Below, piece after piece: positions 10,630-22,445 of a DNA stretch of 64,000 bases (the first letter of the stretch is position 1; each line of letters begins with the position of its first letter). The notes below the pieces were generated by a model. It worked only from the letters and a program-made list of their open reading frames with translations, was not told the origin of the DNA and did no database searches. The DNA comes from Heliocidaris erythrogramma (taxonomy: Eukaryota > Echinodermata > Echinoidea > Camarodonta > Echinometridae). Location: the NCBI GenBank assembly GCA_025617745.1, contig CM046870.1, positions 5,457,618 to 5,521,617 of the forward strand. Reading direction: 5' to 3'. A program made the position numbers and the translations under genes.

Positions 10630-12925
10630 TGATGGTTATGGAGATGGCAAAATGATGATGATGGTGATGGTTGTGGATATGGTGTGGGTTGCGGTGGCGA
10701 TGGTGGTCATAGTCATGGTAATAGTGGTATTGAATGTATGGAGATGGTAGGTGAAGACTGAAGATGATGATAATGATGATATTGATGATGCCTCGAAAGA
10801 TTTTTCAAGTACCGTTAGTCTGTAGATTAGAGCACAATTTGCAAAATCAGACTAAAAAATGAATTATGGTAATAGGATATACAGGTGCAAGAAAAAAATT
10901 AAAGAATACATATAAGTATAGCTGCTTATCTCTAAAAAAAAGTTGGAATAGGATTGATAAATTTGGTAGAAACAGATCATCATTTCAACTTGCGACAGAG
11001 TGATGTGCGGGCGATGACATTATCAGATCAAGTGGATATGAGTGAAAAGAGAATTAGGGCATGCCTCTTAATTCGTTCACCTCTGTTTACGAATGTTTGA
11101 TCGGCATTGCAGAGAGCTAATAATAAACAGCGACATTTCTTAATTACCTTCTGGAGGCAATAGGAATGAGAAAAATAAGCTACAATTACATCATTCTCTT
11201 CTTGTACCTGTGTTACATGCGCAAAAACAGAGAGAAATGAGATGGACTTCACATAAACAAAACAATTCATCATCTGTTGACGTTTCAAAAAATGAATTAC
11301 AAATACGATAGAAATACGTTTCTTTACATGTTCTGTGAAATTCATGCTAAAATTCATGTCTGAAACACTATGGGTCGGACTAGAGTAATGGCATTTATGG
11401 AGATCATACATCATTTTTTTAAAACAAAAATCTTGGGTGAAAAAGTAATCTAATCTATCAATGTCATCAAACATTTAAAAACATTTCCCAGAAAGTTGAG
11501 TCTTTGAGGTGATAGATAAATTTACAGGGATTACAGGCTGTTCTGTTTGCATTGTTGTCTTGGTAAAAGTTTTTAACGTTTGAAGCTAGATTTTTATCCT
11601 CAAAACTGAAAAGCAATAGGCTATACAATAGTGGCATGTGTCACAAGTATCAGGGAATGCTGTCTTTGTTTATCATTTTAATGTAGGCAACGTTTGATCT
11701 ACATCGTTAATATCTGACAGGGTTAATATCTGACAGGATTATAAAAGTAAAGGAAAATATAATTTGATACCGTGACTGGATTTCATAAGTTTTTTTACAT
11801 GTACATCTTTAGGTTTTTAAAAAGAAATCTAATACTTCAGGATCATAGAAATCTGACTTCGATTAATCCATAGATATAATTTGATTTTGGTATTCATAGC
11901 CCACCCCCGCAGTCAGCCCAAGATATCTCAGTCTTAGTATTCAGCGGCTTAAGGGAATCTCTCCAAAAATATGAAGGAACTTCAGTTAAAATTTGGCCCA
12001 TTTCCCATAATGAATTTAAGTCCATCAAAACAGTTTTTTAGTAATTAAGAAAAAAAATTATATTTCAAGATATAGGTGTATTAAAGAAGGTACATTTTCA
12101 TCTTGGCAGGTTGCATATATTATTTGATATATGGTGTTTTTGGAGCCAGAAGGGCGTTAGCTCATGTACTTTGACACAGAGTCATAGCCCTTCTGGCTCT
12201 CAACAGACGATATGAAGATGAAAACATTCTGTCAGACTTAGTAGAATATTTATTTTCATCCCCCGTAACTAAAAAAAAATATTGTAATGGACTGGAGCCT
12301 TCTTCCTTTCATGTATCCAATGTTTGTCCTATCTTCTGCTGAAAGCCTAAAAGGACATTGCATCTGGTACATTTTTTAGAGCTCTGAATCAAAAGTTATT
12401 GAGCCACACCACAAAATGTGGTCAGTTGTCTAGAACAGGCTAAAGTAATATGAGTTAATGCCCTCTGGCTTTGAACAGACAATATGAGAATGAGATGTTG
12501 TGGAGAATGCAATTTTTAGATGACTCCATGTTAGTAAGACAATATTGTACTATGGTGTTAGACCTACATGCATTTTATAATGAAATAGAAGCTTTATGAA
12601 GCATGTGCATCATTTTCTAAAGTAGCTATAACATAGTGACAGGATCTGAATAATTGCAGACAAGTCAGAGAAAAGTTTGAGAAGTTCGAAGAACTTTTCA
12701 ACAACCGTGAAGATCCCTTCAGAAGTTGTTTTTATGGAATGATTTTAATAAACAAGATAAGTTGATGAGGGCTGCCGAGGTAGTAGTGACACTAATGATG
12801 TTGAATGAGGATAGATGATAGTGATGGTGATTTCTAATGATAGTAAATTGTGTTAGTGGTATGGATGATAAGTGAAAGATTGATGAAGATAAAACGAGAT
12901 GCTTCTAGTGATTGTCATGTTTTGT
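10630..12925. other. Intergenic DNA
   Basis: Imperfect GAT-rich patches at 10625-10790; the 148-codon minus frame at 11028-11474 is AT-rich and shows no recognised domain. Nothing else supported. Confidence 0.35.
12142..12199. repeat. Hairpin with GAGCCAGAAGGGC arms
   Basis: GGAGCCAGAAGGGCGTTAGC and AGCCCTTCTGGCTCTC face each other across about 28 bases. Related single arms recur at 12464, 18860, 20928 and 22619, so this is part of a wider repeat family. Confidence 0.5.
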
Positions 12926-13124
12926 TACACTCTGAAAAATAAAGTGTTAAATCGCCATTTTGAAGGGCCGATGAGAGACCACTTTTTCAAAAAGGTAGAT
13001 GAACACTTTTACATGTTGGATGCAACGCTATAAAGGCTGAATCCACCATGTTAAGAGTTAATCTGCCAATTTGAACATTTTGAAATAGTGGTCACTCCTC
13101 TGCCCGTTTAGTCTTTAGAGTGTA
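12926..13124. mobile_element. TACACTCT-ended short element
   Basis: Left TACACTCTGAAAAATAAAGT and right TTTAGTCTTTAGAGTGTA form inverted ends; about 199 bp. It contains paired GTTAAATCGCCATTTTGAA and GTTAATCTGCCAATTTGAA blocks. Confidence 0.5.
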
Positions 13125-14970
13125 ATAGAAACCACTGGTCACGACATTTTAGATTTTCATGGTTGGATTTCTACCTGTGTAGTGAGTCACATGTAAACTC
13201 TTATATTCTTTACCCTCTTAATGTAAAGTTTAGGATGATGTTGATAGTGCTGTGGATAGCTGAATATTTAGCATCTTTTAAACTTGAATAATTCAATTAG
13301 ATTATAGGAGCAGTTGTAACAACAGTAGTAGGACATTATCGTTGGATAGAGACAGGAACGTTGGATAGAGACAGGAACGTACACTCTAATAATTAAGCTG
13401 AAGTCATCAGAAGTTCTGACATTGTGAATCTTTTTAACATATGGTTACAAATTCAGTGGATAATAAAAGGATGAGGGATACTAACAGCTGTCTGTTCCAT
13501 TTATTTTTGCCATGCCCCAAGCCTCAATTGATTTCAATTGTCTTGAGTGGGTTCAATAATTCCCCGTGGAGATACACCTAGCATTTAAGGCTACAACTCG
13601 TGAAAATGACATTGTCAGTCTTGCGGGCCTTCTGAAGAGTTGTCAGGGGAGCGCTTCATCAAGTGTTTTGTCAGTGATTTTTACCGACCACTGTTATAAG
13701 CTACTGAAATCCTTGCATCTGATTGGCTGAGAGCAAATTTGTCGGTGAAATTCACTGACAAAACACTTGATGAAATGCTCCCCTGAAGGCCCATGAGGCT
13801 GACATCCCGCAAGGACGACAATCCATGAGACCAATCGTTCTTGCGGGCCTTCTAGCAACTTTTCTGAGAGTTAGCAAGACCGACATATAGGCGACTCGTG
13901 GGCCGTCAGTCTTTTGGGTTGTCAGTCCATTGGGATGTCTTGGCATTTATCATGTTCAAGATGAATGCATCAAATCCAATGTATATAAACCAACCCAGAT
14001 TTAATTACTTTAAATCTCATTTTACTCTCCGTTCCACAAACCAGTCAAACTTTGTGGGTAGCCATGAGATCAAGAAATCGATGTATTTTGTAAGCTTTGC
14101 ATGTGCTGCATTTTGGGGAGCTTTAGTTCAAGATATCAAACAATTAAGAGGTGTCCCTTGAAACACTCAAGAATCATCTTGCATGAATATCTCCAATATA
14201 TACTTATGCATCTTTTCAAACATTTCAGAATAGATATAGGCCAATTGTGGTTCATTTCATTCCAGCAGAACGGAACGCCTGAAATTCACAACTGTAGATA
14301 GAAACAAATGGTGAATGCTATTTGCAGGCAGTTAGTGTCAAAGATTGTAATTGTTATTTTTTTATTACCTCACTTTAGAAGAAAAAGACTTTGGAGCCAA
14401 TTAGAGTTGTGAGTATCTTTAAAAATTATCAACTACAAAGAAATCAGACATTAACCCATTGCCCAGGGGAACCGGGTGGCCCGTGTATTAAGCCTATGGG
14501 ATTAGAAAATTCAGTGATCAACAGGTTAATCTGGGGATTACTACTGTATGCTGTATGTGCTATAATATCCGAATAATTACAGAGGCTAGTATTTATTAAA
14601 CTTACTGGCCGTTAGGAAAATCAGCCCTCTATAGTTACTGACTGTAACTCAGATTATTGGAAATATATAGCAAAGGTCAAACTTCACATAGATGGTGCAC
14701 TCATCTGTTTCTTGTACGGTATATGATTGTGCAATAATATGCTTTTTAAATGTTTGCCATATTCAATCTATGTCAATATATGTCAATATATATCAATGGT
14801 TATTTTGAATTTAAAGCATGAATATCGAAGATCGAATTGGTTATATGCTGTGTAAAAATTGAAACTTGTTCTCATTACCGTTTATGCTGTAATTGTTTAA
14901 AATGCTATGTGATATTGTTGTTAACAAAATGTTTAACTTTTCTTACCAAACTTTAAATCCCAACTTCTTC
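13125..14970. other. Intergenic or intronic DNA
   Basis: A 15-bp direct repeat (TTGGATAGAGACAGGAACGT at 13345 and 13363) and the family B hairpin. CCGACAT/TCGGTCTTG-type motifs at 13800-13900 resemble those at 41500-41680. No exon seen. Confidence 0.35.
13645..13794. mobile_element. Palindromic short element, family B, full copy
   Basis: Nearly perfect inverted repeat. The left arm is AGGGGAGCGCTTCATCAAGT followed by GTTTTGTCAGTGATTTTTACCG; the right arm is its complement, ending GATGAAATGCTCCCCT. It is about 150 bp and would fold into one long hairpin. Internal GCATCTGATTGGCTGAGAG is shared with the copies at 9618 and 21281. Confidence 0.7.
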
Positions 14971-14973
14971 CAG

Positions 14974-15007
14974 CGATCATACTCAGAGTCGTATGTTAAA
15001 AAGAAAG
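14974..15007 (+). CDS. Candidate micro-exon of a long PRKAG isoform
   Basis: A 34-bp segment between acceptor CCCAACTTCTTCCAG and donor GTTAGT. If entered with two bases carried over, it reads DHTQSRMLKRK and ends in phase 0, as needed by the exon at 16481. The other two entry phases meet a stop, one in this segment and one in the next exon. Short length and lack of homology keep the confidence low. Confidence 0.3.
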
Positions 15008-16480
15008 GTTAGTTATACAGTGCATCCAAACTGCAAGGCAGGCAGACGGCATGCGGCAGCATTCTCTCTCGATCCTTCTTTCTTCCTACTCTTGCTTTGA
15101 TCATTATCAGTCATTTTCATGTGACTTTCACATAATTTTCATGTTCTAACCTGTTTCTAAATCTCGCTTTAGAATTGTCTCCATTTGATTTTCAGAGGCA
15201 GGAAGTTCAGCTTTTGTGAAGAGTTTGCGATTTTTTGTTATTAAGATTATTTTTTTTCCGGTTCCCATTGCATACCCAATACCACAGGCTGCTGTTTTTT
15301 GTCATGTCATAAAGCTTTGGTATTTGTGTAAATGTACATGTGCTTGCAAATGGTACCATAATGTCATTTTAGGGACCCTGTTGCACTAAATTCATCCTAC
15401 ATGTACATATTGATCCTCAGTATGAGAAACAAAATTCAGATATCAAAGGTTTTCAAATTTATACTTGGATAAAATTCTAATTTTTATATTCATTAGATTT
15501 ATGTAGCAACATAATCTGTTACCTTTTAAAACACACCAAATCTACTGTCAGAAACATAAAATTAGAAGAAAGGTGCTTAATATCCGGAAACATATCACAG
15601 CAGTTAAAAAGACTGATAGGGAAGATGAAAGGCGAAAATTGATAAGGAGAAGGAGGTTGAGGCATGAAGAGGCAATTCTTATATTGTATCAGCAACATCT
15701 TAGATAATGACGCAAAAACTAAATTCAAATCGAATCAAATTGTAAATATGACTTAAACTGAATGTAAAAATAAATGATATCTATACCAAATGATTTTGTT
15801 AGAAAATTTTAGTACATGTAGCTGAGTAATGAACAAACAAATGCTATTAAATCCTGCTATTTGTCCAACCTCGTGCAAATGCGTGGTGCCATTTTCTGTA
15901 ATTGTGCTTCTTCAGCAAGTTTTTTTTTTTAAACCATATACTGCATGCCAAATAAATGATTCAGAACTTGTTTCGGCCCCTTTCTATCAAAACATTGGTT
16001 CCATTACCATAACTCAAGATTACCTTTTGATATACACTAAGACACTCAACATATATGCAACTGCCATTAAGTCCCAGTAGTTGCTATGATACCACCCAAG
16101 TGTGATTGCAAATTATACCGAGTATCATTCACCTCGCCCAAGAATCTCCTCAGTTCGATCTTATTCCTTTTTTAGTACCTCGACAGTGCTTGGAGGCACT
16201 CAAGTCTCTGTGTGTTATCGACGAGTCGGTCAAAATATTAATATTGCAAGCACAATTTATATGAAGCCTGTACTTAACTTTTTAATGACAAAGTTAATTT
16301 CTTTTCAGCGTTTCTTTTCAGCTTTGTTTTTAGTTCACTTCGTGTTATGATTTAGCAGTATTACCAATTCACATCCTTGTTATTATTTTCTTTGCTCAAA
16401 CTTTTTAGTTTTCATGCAACATCGTTGTCAGTTTTTTTGTTCATGTTTTTTTCTTCATTCGTTTGTGACTGTCTTTGTAG
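15008..16480 (+). other. Probable intron of the long PRKAG isoform
   Basis: AT-rich, with no strong exon. An 82-codon frame at 16102-16350 opens with a Ser/Arg-rich part (HSPRPRISSVRSYSFFSTST), but it has no matching donor. Confidence 0.3.
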
Positions 16481-16532
16481 CTTCCCCGTAAAGCCAGCGA
16501 TCCATTAGGCTCAAGAGATTTGTACAGAGAAG
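16481..16532 (+). CDS. PRKAG: Candidate upstream exon of a long PRKAG isoform
   Basis: Acceptor TGACTGTCTTTGTAG and donor GTATGA bracket 52 bp that read LPRKASDPLGSRDLYRE plus one base (G). That leftover base joins AG at 22345 to make Glu, giving an acidic run EEED just before [11 protein letters not shown]. The phase match and basic/acidic composition resemble the disordered N-terminal extensions of long gamma isoforms. RKAS is a possible basophilic kinase site. No homologue was recognised, so the call rests on splice sites and phase. Confidence 0.5.
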
Positions 16533-16889
16533 GTATGAAATACAGCCTTTGAAAAAAGTAGATTGCTGTGAAAAAATGTCCTATGCACAGTGTAATCCGT
16601 CCATTAAATTTAGCACCATTTGAAGCAAATTTTTCACACGACATAAAGTTTGGGTGTTGGTTTACTAACACAGATTGTTATTAATTTTTTTTCCCACCTC
16701 CTTTCCTTTTGTATTATTGCTTGAGGGGCAAGCATGAAAACGGGCCTGTAGGAAGAAAATCTTGATAGTTTTTGTCTTTTCTGTTTTCCATGGGATTTCT
16801 ATATTTGGTTTGGTTTTTAAGTAGGTTTCAATTTGTACTATTACTTAATTTGCATTCAATATTTCCTGTAACCCTTTTGTCTTCCTCCA

Positions 16890-17600
16890 CATTCTGTTTC
16901 TGTCTCTCTATCTCTATCTATTTCTCCTTTCTCTCCCGCTTTTTCCCTCTTTCTCTCTCTCCCTCTTCCCCTCTCTCCCTCTTCCCCTCTCTCCCTCTTC
17001 CCCTTTCTCCCTCTCTCCCTCTTCCCCTTTCTCCCTCTCTCCCTCTTCCCCTCTTCCCCTTTCTCCCTCTTCCCCATTCTCAGTCTGTCTCTTCCTCCAT
17101 CCCTCTGTGATCCTTTCTATCTCCCACTTTTTTCTGTATGTCTACCCCCTCTCCCTCTCTCCCTCTCTTCCCCTCTCCCTCTCTCCCTCTCTTCCTCTCT
17201 CCCTCTCTTCCTCTCTCCCTCTCTCCCTCTCTCCCTCTCTCCCTCTCTCCCTCTCTCCCTCTCTCCCTCTCTCCCTCTCTTCCTCTCTCCCTCTCTTCCT
17301 CTCTCCCTCTCTCCCTCTCTCCCTCTCTTCCTCTCTTCCTCTCTCCCTCTCTCCCTCTCTTCCTCTCTCCCTCTCTCCCTCTCTTCCTCTCTCCCTCTCT
17401 TCCTCTCTCCCTCTCTTCCTCTCTCCCTCTCTCCCTCTATCTCTCTCCATCTGTCTTTCACTCTGTATCTGTCTTTCTATCCATCTCTCTATCCATCTCT
17501 CTCTCTCCCCTCCTCTCCGACCCTTTCTATCTCTCATTGTTTCTCTGTTTGTATGTGTACCCCCCTCTCTTTCTCTCGCTCTATTTATCTATCTATCTAT
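16890..17600 (+). repeat. (CTCTCCCTCT)n pyrimidine satellite
   Basis: Hexamer-like CTCTCC/CTCTTC units run almost unbroken from about 17140 to 17445, with looser CT-rich flanks. Overlapping frames of 114-211 codons on both strands ([10 protein letters not shown] or [10 protein letters not shown] types) are artefacts of the repeat. Confidence 0.85.
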
Positions 17601-17779
17601 CCTTTCTATTTTTTCTCCCTATTTCCCCCCTCTCCTTCACTATCGTCTTCCTTTTCCCTCTCTGTCTTTTGAGCACTATCCATTTTCATATTCCCATTTT
17701 CGCAATTAAGTTTCAGTCTGTTTGTCTTGTCCTTTTCCTTCATCATCAAAATACGGAGGAAGCTAAAGAGTAATCTAGA

Positions 17780-18130
17780 TTACACAGCACGGGGGCTTAA
17801 AAGGCTTCCTCAGTGAGGCGATTCGGGTTTAGATGGAGACGGTTTTCTCAATTTTCAGCCATACTGGGTTAATGCATTCAATTCTTCCCCTGCGATTGGA
17901 AGCGAAAAGGGATAGCTTTCAATTAGAAGCACCCGTGCACATCGCATCTGATCAGGACCGCAAACTGTGCTTCGTCAAATCAGAAGAAGCCGATATACAT
18001 GTAAAAGCAAAATTAAGGAGACCAAATGGGGTTCTTGTAAACAATTTCTTTATTTCTATATTTGCTGTATACCCTTTTTTCATGGCAAATTATTTTAGAA
18101 ATCCAGCAATTGCAGGTGATGCCCTTTAGA
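17780..18130 (+). other. Unassigned 98-codon open frame in mixed-composition DNA
   Basis: ATG at 17833 opens METVFSIFSHTGLMHSILPL and later KRDSFQLEAPVHIASDQDRK, then runs into AT-rich sequence. The middle part looks protein-like, but no donor leaves phase 1 as the PRKAG acceptor at 22345 would need, and no homologue was recognised. Confidence 0.2.
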
Positions 18131-18334
18131 AGCTTAAGAGTGGAGTTCATGAATTTTAGCTCTTATTTGCTCATGCTACTCTATTATTCCCCATAACCTT
18201 TTTATTTTTTTTTAAAATAATTATTCCTCCATTTCCATTCTCTCTCTCTTACCTTTTCCCTCCCTCCCACTCCACTCCCTCCCTCTCTTTCTCACTCTTT
18301 CTCCATTTGTGGCACATATTATTTCTTTTTCTTC

Positions 18335-18335
18335 T

Positions 18336-18367
<32 letters not shown>

Positions 18368-18369
18368 TC
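18335..18369 (+). repeat. (CTTT)n microsatellite
   Basis: About nine CTTT units in a T-rich context. Confidence 0.8.
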
Positions 18370-18883
18370 ATATTTTTTTTTCAACAATGTTTCGTGAGGG
18401 AGAATTCAATGTTCATTTGTCCATAATCCTAAAAATTCTATTCGTATTGTGGTACATCACCCTAAAATCATACATATCATAAATAAATGGAATTCTTTCC
18501 ACTGTGACAACCCATATACATGTAGCTTATCATGACCTTCTGTAATAATATTTTCATGTATTTTCAAACGTTAGATAGTACCTTTCAGTGTGCTGTACGA
18601 TGCATACAAAAACAGCCCCCAAAATGTCAGGTGAAAATCTAATTTGTGTGTGCATTGACCGCACCTGCCCCCTATCTTCATATTTCATTATTGTATGTCT
18701 GTATGCCCCCTTCCCTAACCTATTAGTAAAATGGACCCTCAAGTAATTAGCCTCCATGAACACACTTTCATTTCATGACCTCCTTAGTACCTTCTCTGTT
18801 TTGTACATGTAGCTTTGATGTGAGATGGAAGTGTTAGCAATTGACAATTGGTATGTTTAGAGCCAGAAGGTCATTAACTGTGT

Positions 18884-19249
18884 TGAAAGAAAGGTTGAGT
18901 TCTGGGAAATGTAAACAATCATTTGTGAACTTTCTCATTTAAAAATTTTTTTTTTGTTAGTTTGGAAGATTATCACAGTACATGTAGATATGTCCCGTAG
19001 AAAGGATTGCTCTTCAAATGCCCTCACATTCAAAAGATGACAAGAAACAGCTGAAATGTGCTGGCCATGCATTTGTATGTAGTCCCATATACACATTTCC
19101 GTGTGCAATGCATGTGACTCGCGGCAGGATTGAGTCAATTTCTTATCATTTTGGCGATTCCAAAACCAATTCTTTTGTGAGACATGCTCAACCTTTCCCA
19201 ATTGCTTTGACAATTCAATCTCGTAACAAGAAATCAAATTTATCTTTAA
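18884..19249 (+). mobile_element. TTAA-ended short element, family A, copy 2
   Basis: Same order of internal blocks as copy 1. The right end is degraded (ATCAAATTTATCTTTAA) and the left TTAA is altered, so this is an older copy. Confidence 0.65.
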
Positions 19250-19911
19250 GAGTTTGGAGATTCTCTGGCACTCTCTGGCACAAAACTAGTTTAATAATGC
19301 ACACTCCCAGGAGATCTGGGTCAAATCAATTGATATAAGGTCACTAGGGCTTATTTTTCACTAATCATTTGGAAGACTGTGTTTTCTAAAGGAGAAATTT
19401 CAAAATTGAATGATGGATGAAGAATGTCTGGAAAACAGATTAAATAAACTTCATAAGTTTGTCTCGAATTAATATGTGATTGGATACCGATAAACAGTTT
19501 GGCTCAGTCCAGTAATTAAGTGATTTTTGTTTATAATGTAGGTCTTAAAAAATCTACTTTCTAATGCTATTGTAAATAGAAGATTAGTACATGTCTTCCC
19601 TACTCTTTTTAGGGGGTGGGGGGTTTAAGGTTAAAAATAATGTATTAATGAAAAATATGAATTATTAGAATGGACCAGCAAAAACATAAGAGGCGCAGTG
19701 AGTGAATTTTGTTTTGGAAAGTTCTAAAAAGAGCTCTGGGAAATTGTCCCAAGGAAATCATCCTTTTACTAAAACAAATCTATGTAAAACGGCTTTTTAA
19801 AGCAAGAAATTTTCGCAAGGACATCACATTTTAAAAATTCTTGAGTGAGCTCTTGTGACCAGCAACAAAATTGTTTTTACACTGGAATTGACCATTTTAG
19901 TGGGATAGTGC

Positions 19912-20146
19912 AATAGACCGCTTCGGTAATGTATGCAAATTTTATGCATACTTGTCAAACAAAGCTTGTTCTTGACAACCTGAAAGCTTGCCAGAGGCTT
20001 GCCAGGCAAAGCAACAAATAATGTATGCAAACTGGTTCCAAGCATTGAGGCTCATTTATAAAAAGCATGTTCATGGAATAGCTCGTCACTAGGTGCTCAG
20101 AGAATATATGTGCACAAATTTGTATACATTACAGAAGCGGTCTATT
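19912..20146. mobile_element. Short inverted-repeat element, family D, copy 1
   Basis: Ends are AATAGACCGCTTCGGTAATG and its near-complement CATTACAGAAGCGGTCTATT. The 235-bp body shares GACAACCTGAAAGCTTGCCA with the copy at 44512 in opposite orientation. Confidence 0.65.
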
Positions 20147-20545
20147 CCATGGATTTAAGATCATCTCCCTGTGATTCCAAATCCCCTTCATTTATTTGCC
20201 TGATAATTCTTGTTGGATAGGTAGTCAATAGTCATTTTGAATAATCTCCAGAAACCAGCTCTATGACCTTCACTTTGACCTTCACTTTGACCTTGTCCAT
20301 GCTCCACTCCATGACTTTCACTGCGACCTTGTCCACCCCCATACAATCAAATATACATTATCATTATTTGTAGTTATATGTACTTTTGGTGGCTGTCTCC
20401 ATTTCTTATACATTCTAATATTAATTTCATGCACTCCAATGTAAAACCTATCAAATTATTTACTGGTACTTCTGTCTAGACTTTGTCAAAATACATGTAT
20501 GTTTTTAGCATGGCACTGTGCAGCTTCTGCTTCCTAACCTACCTT

Positions 20546-20911
20546 TTAAAGGGAACGTTGAGTTCTGGAAAAGGTAAAAAAATTGCGAGCTTTCTCATTT
20601 CCTTTTATGTCAGTTTGGAAGAACATCATAGTAGAAATGTCCCCTGAAAAGGATTGCTCTTCAAATGCCCTCACATTCAAAATATGACAAACAGCTGAAA
20701 TGATCGGCCGAACATTTGTGTGTAGTCCCATATACACATTCCTGTGTGCAGTGCATGTGACTCTCAGCAGGATTGAGTCAATTCCTTATCATTTTGAGTG
20801 ATTCCAGTATACACCAATTCTTATGTAGACCTGATCAACCTTTCCCAATTGATTTGAGACAGTTTCTTTCACAGTGTAATCACACGACCAGAACTCAACT
20901 CTGTCTTTTAA
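20546..20911 (+). mobile_element. TTAA-ended short element, family A, copy 3
   Basis: Runs TTAAAGGGAACGTTGAGTTC to GAACTCAACTCTGTCTTTTAA. It shares the CCCCTGAAAAGGATTGCTC and CATATACACATTCCTGTGTG blocks with the other copies. Confidence 0.7.
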
Positions 20912-21280
20912 TCATATATCAGATTTGAGAGCTAGAAAGGTATTAATTGTGTCTTAAATGGTAGACTCGCATGTAATAATATCCTTTTGGCTCTCAGAGC
21001 TCTCAGAAGATGATATATTCTTTCTATCATTTTTATGTGTTGAATGTTTGACATATTGCATGGCACCCCTCCTATTCACTGCTATCCTCATGCTGTTTAA
21101 TATAACATTGAGGAGCTCAGAGATGATACACATTATACAGGTATGACAGACTATATCATAGACATGTACAATGTACATGTCTATATTTTTTTTTTACAAG
21201 TTTCAGATATTTCATTTTTTAATTTCCTATTGTATACCCAATGCCACAGGTTTGCACAGAATAATTTTTGGAATGAAATC

Positions 21281-21427
21281 GGGGCCCAGTTTCTTAAAAC
21301 TTGTTATCAATAATAACTGCCCCATTTCTATGACAGATTTGCTCTCAGCCAATCAGATTCAAGGATTTCTGTAGCTTATAACAATTATTGTAACTTGTTA
21401 TTGGTAACAAGTTTGATGAACAGGGCT
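21281..21427. mobile_element. Palindromic short element, family B, diverged
   Basis: Runs GGGGCCCAGTTTCTTAAAAC, ACTTGTTATCAATAATAAC, CTCTCAGCCAATCAGATTC, and closes with GTTACCAATAACAAGTT-type inverted sequence. The same core as family B, with different arm tips. Confidence 0.5.
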
Positions 21428-22331
21428 CTGAGCATGACTAAAGCATCAAATTTTATATGATTGTGCTCTGTTGGCTTTGGTCATTATTTTGTCCTAAGCA
21501 TTCAAATGATGCCTGCTTCCTAATTTTCTTTTGTTTTGATGAAGCATATATTTACAAGTCAAATAATTCATGAAAAGATACAATGTATTTTGGATGGATC
21601 TGTGAGCTCCTTCATTGTTATGTTATAGTATTGCAATGTGTATAAACCTCCTTGTGTGCATTTGCATGCTATATTTAAAATGTCATGAAATATCTTTCCA
21701 TTTTAGTTGCTAAGGGTATCAAGATCTTAAATTGATCATTTATTTAATTTGCAGAATTATTAAAAATGTAGAAATGTTAACTTTCCCATACAGATAAACT
21801 TAATTTTTAAAACAATAACATTTTTGATTTTTCATTAACTATCGAAGTACCTGTGTATGTCTGATTTAAAAGGGTATAGTTGAATACTGGAAATATGCAT
21901 TATGTTGCAGTTTGGTGTCAAACCATCATAAGTACAAGTTCGCTGACATCCCATTGTAAAGTGTGTTAATTTTAATACATGCATTTCAATGGATGTTGGC
22001 GAACTTGTGCTTATGACCGTTTGATGAAACGATGCCCAGGTCCCCAGTAAATTTAGTCGGTATTGATTTTCTAATCTATTTTAGACTTGCTATATGAAGG
22101 GATACTCAACTAATACTCCACGATAGAATAGTCATACACCAAAAGTTTCGAAACTAAGATAGAAAATGAGTAAAATAGAATTGTGTTAAAATGTCTCTGG
22201 CAATATTAGATATTACTGTACACTAAATGTGCATTGTTATCTCATTTACAGACAAAATAGAATGAGATATCAAACACTTCATTTTTTTCTGTCATTCTCT
22301 GCATTATTTCACGTCATTCTTTTCCATCGCC

Positions 22332-22445
22332 ATGGCAACAACAGAGGAGGAGGACATGACCTTTGTGAGGTTCATGAAGAATCACAAATGTTACGAGATC
22401 ATCCCAACGAGCTCTAAGCTAGTCGTCTTTGACGCAGAGTTATTG
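22332..22445 (+). CDS. PRKAG: PRKAG exon with possible start codon
   Basis: Encodes residues 1-38, including [20 protein letters not shown], the strongly conserved lead-in to CBS1. The donor GTAAGT follows at 22446. Two readings are possible. In one, this is a first coding exon starting at the ATG at 22332. In the other, it is an internal exon beginning at 22345 after AACAACAG. The second reading takes phase 1, which is exactly the phase left by the upstream exon at 16481-16532. Both may be used as isoforms. Confidence 0.92.

Noticed and set aside
11028..11474. 148-codon minus-strand frame
   Set aside because: No domain recognised and no supporting splice sites; a chance frame of this size is plausible in 64 kb.
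16102..16350. 82-codon frame starting with a Ser/Arg-rich stretch that recalls gamma-2 N-termini
   Set aside because: No convincing acceptor-donor pair fits in phase, and the second half is hydrophobic and AT-rich.
16772..17773. Several long overlapping frames on both strands
   Set aside because: All are translations of CTCTCC hexamers (Ser-Leu-Pro or Arg-Glu-Gly repeats).
17833..18036. Possible alternative first exon of PRKAG
   Set aside because: Donors at 18001 and 18037 leave phase 0, while the acceptor at 22345 needs phase 1.
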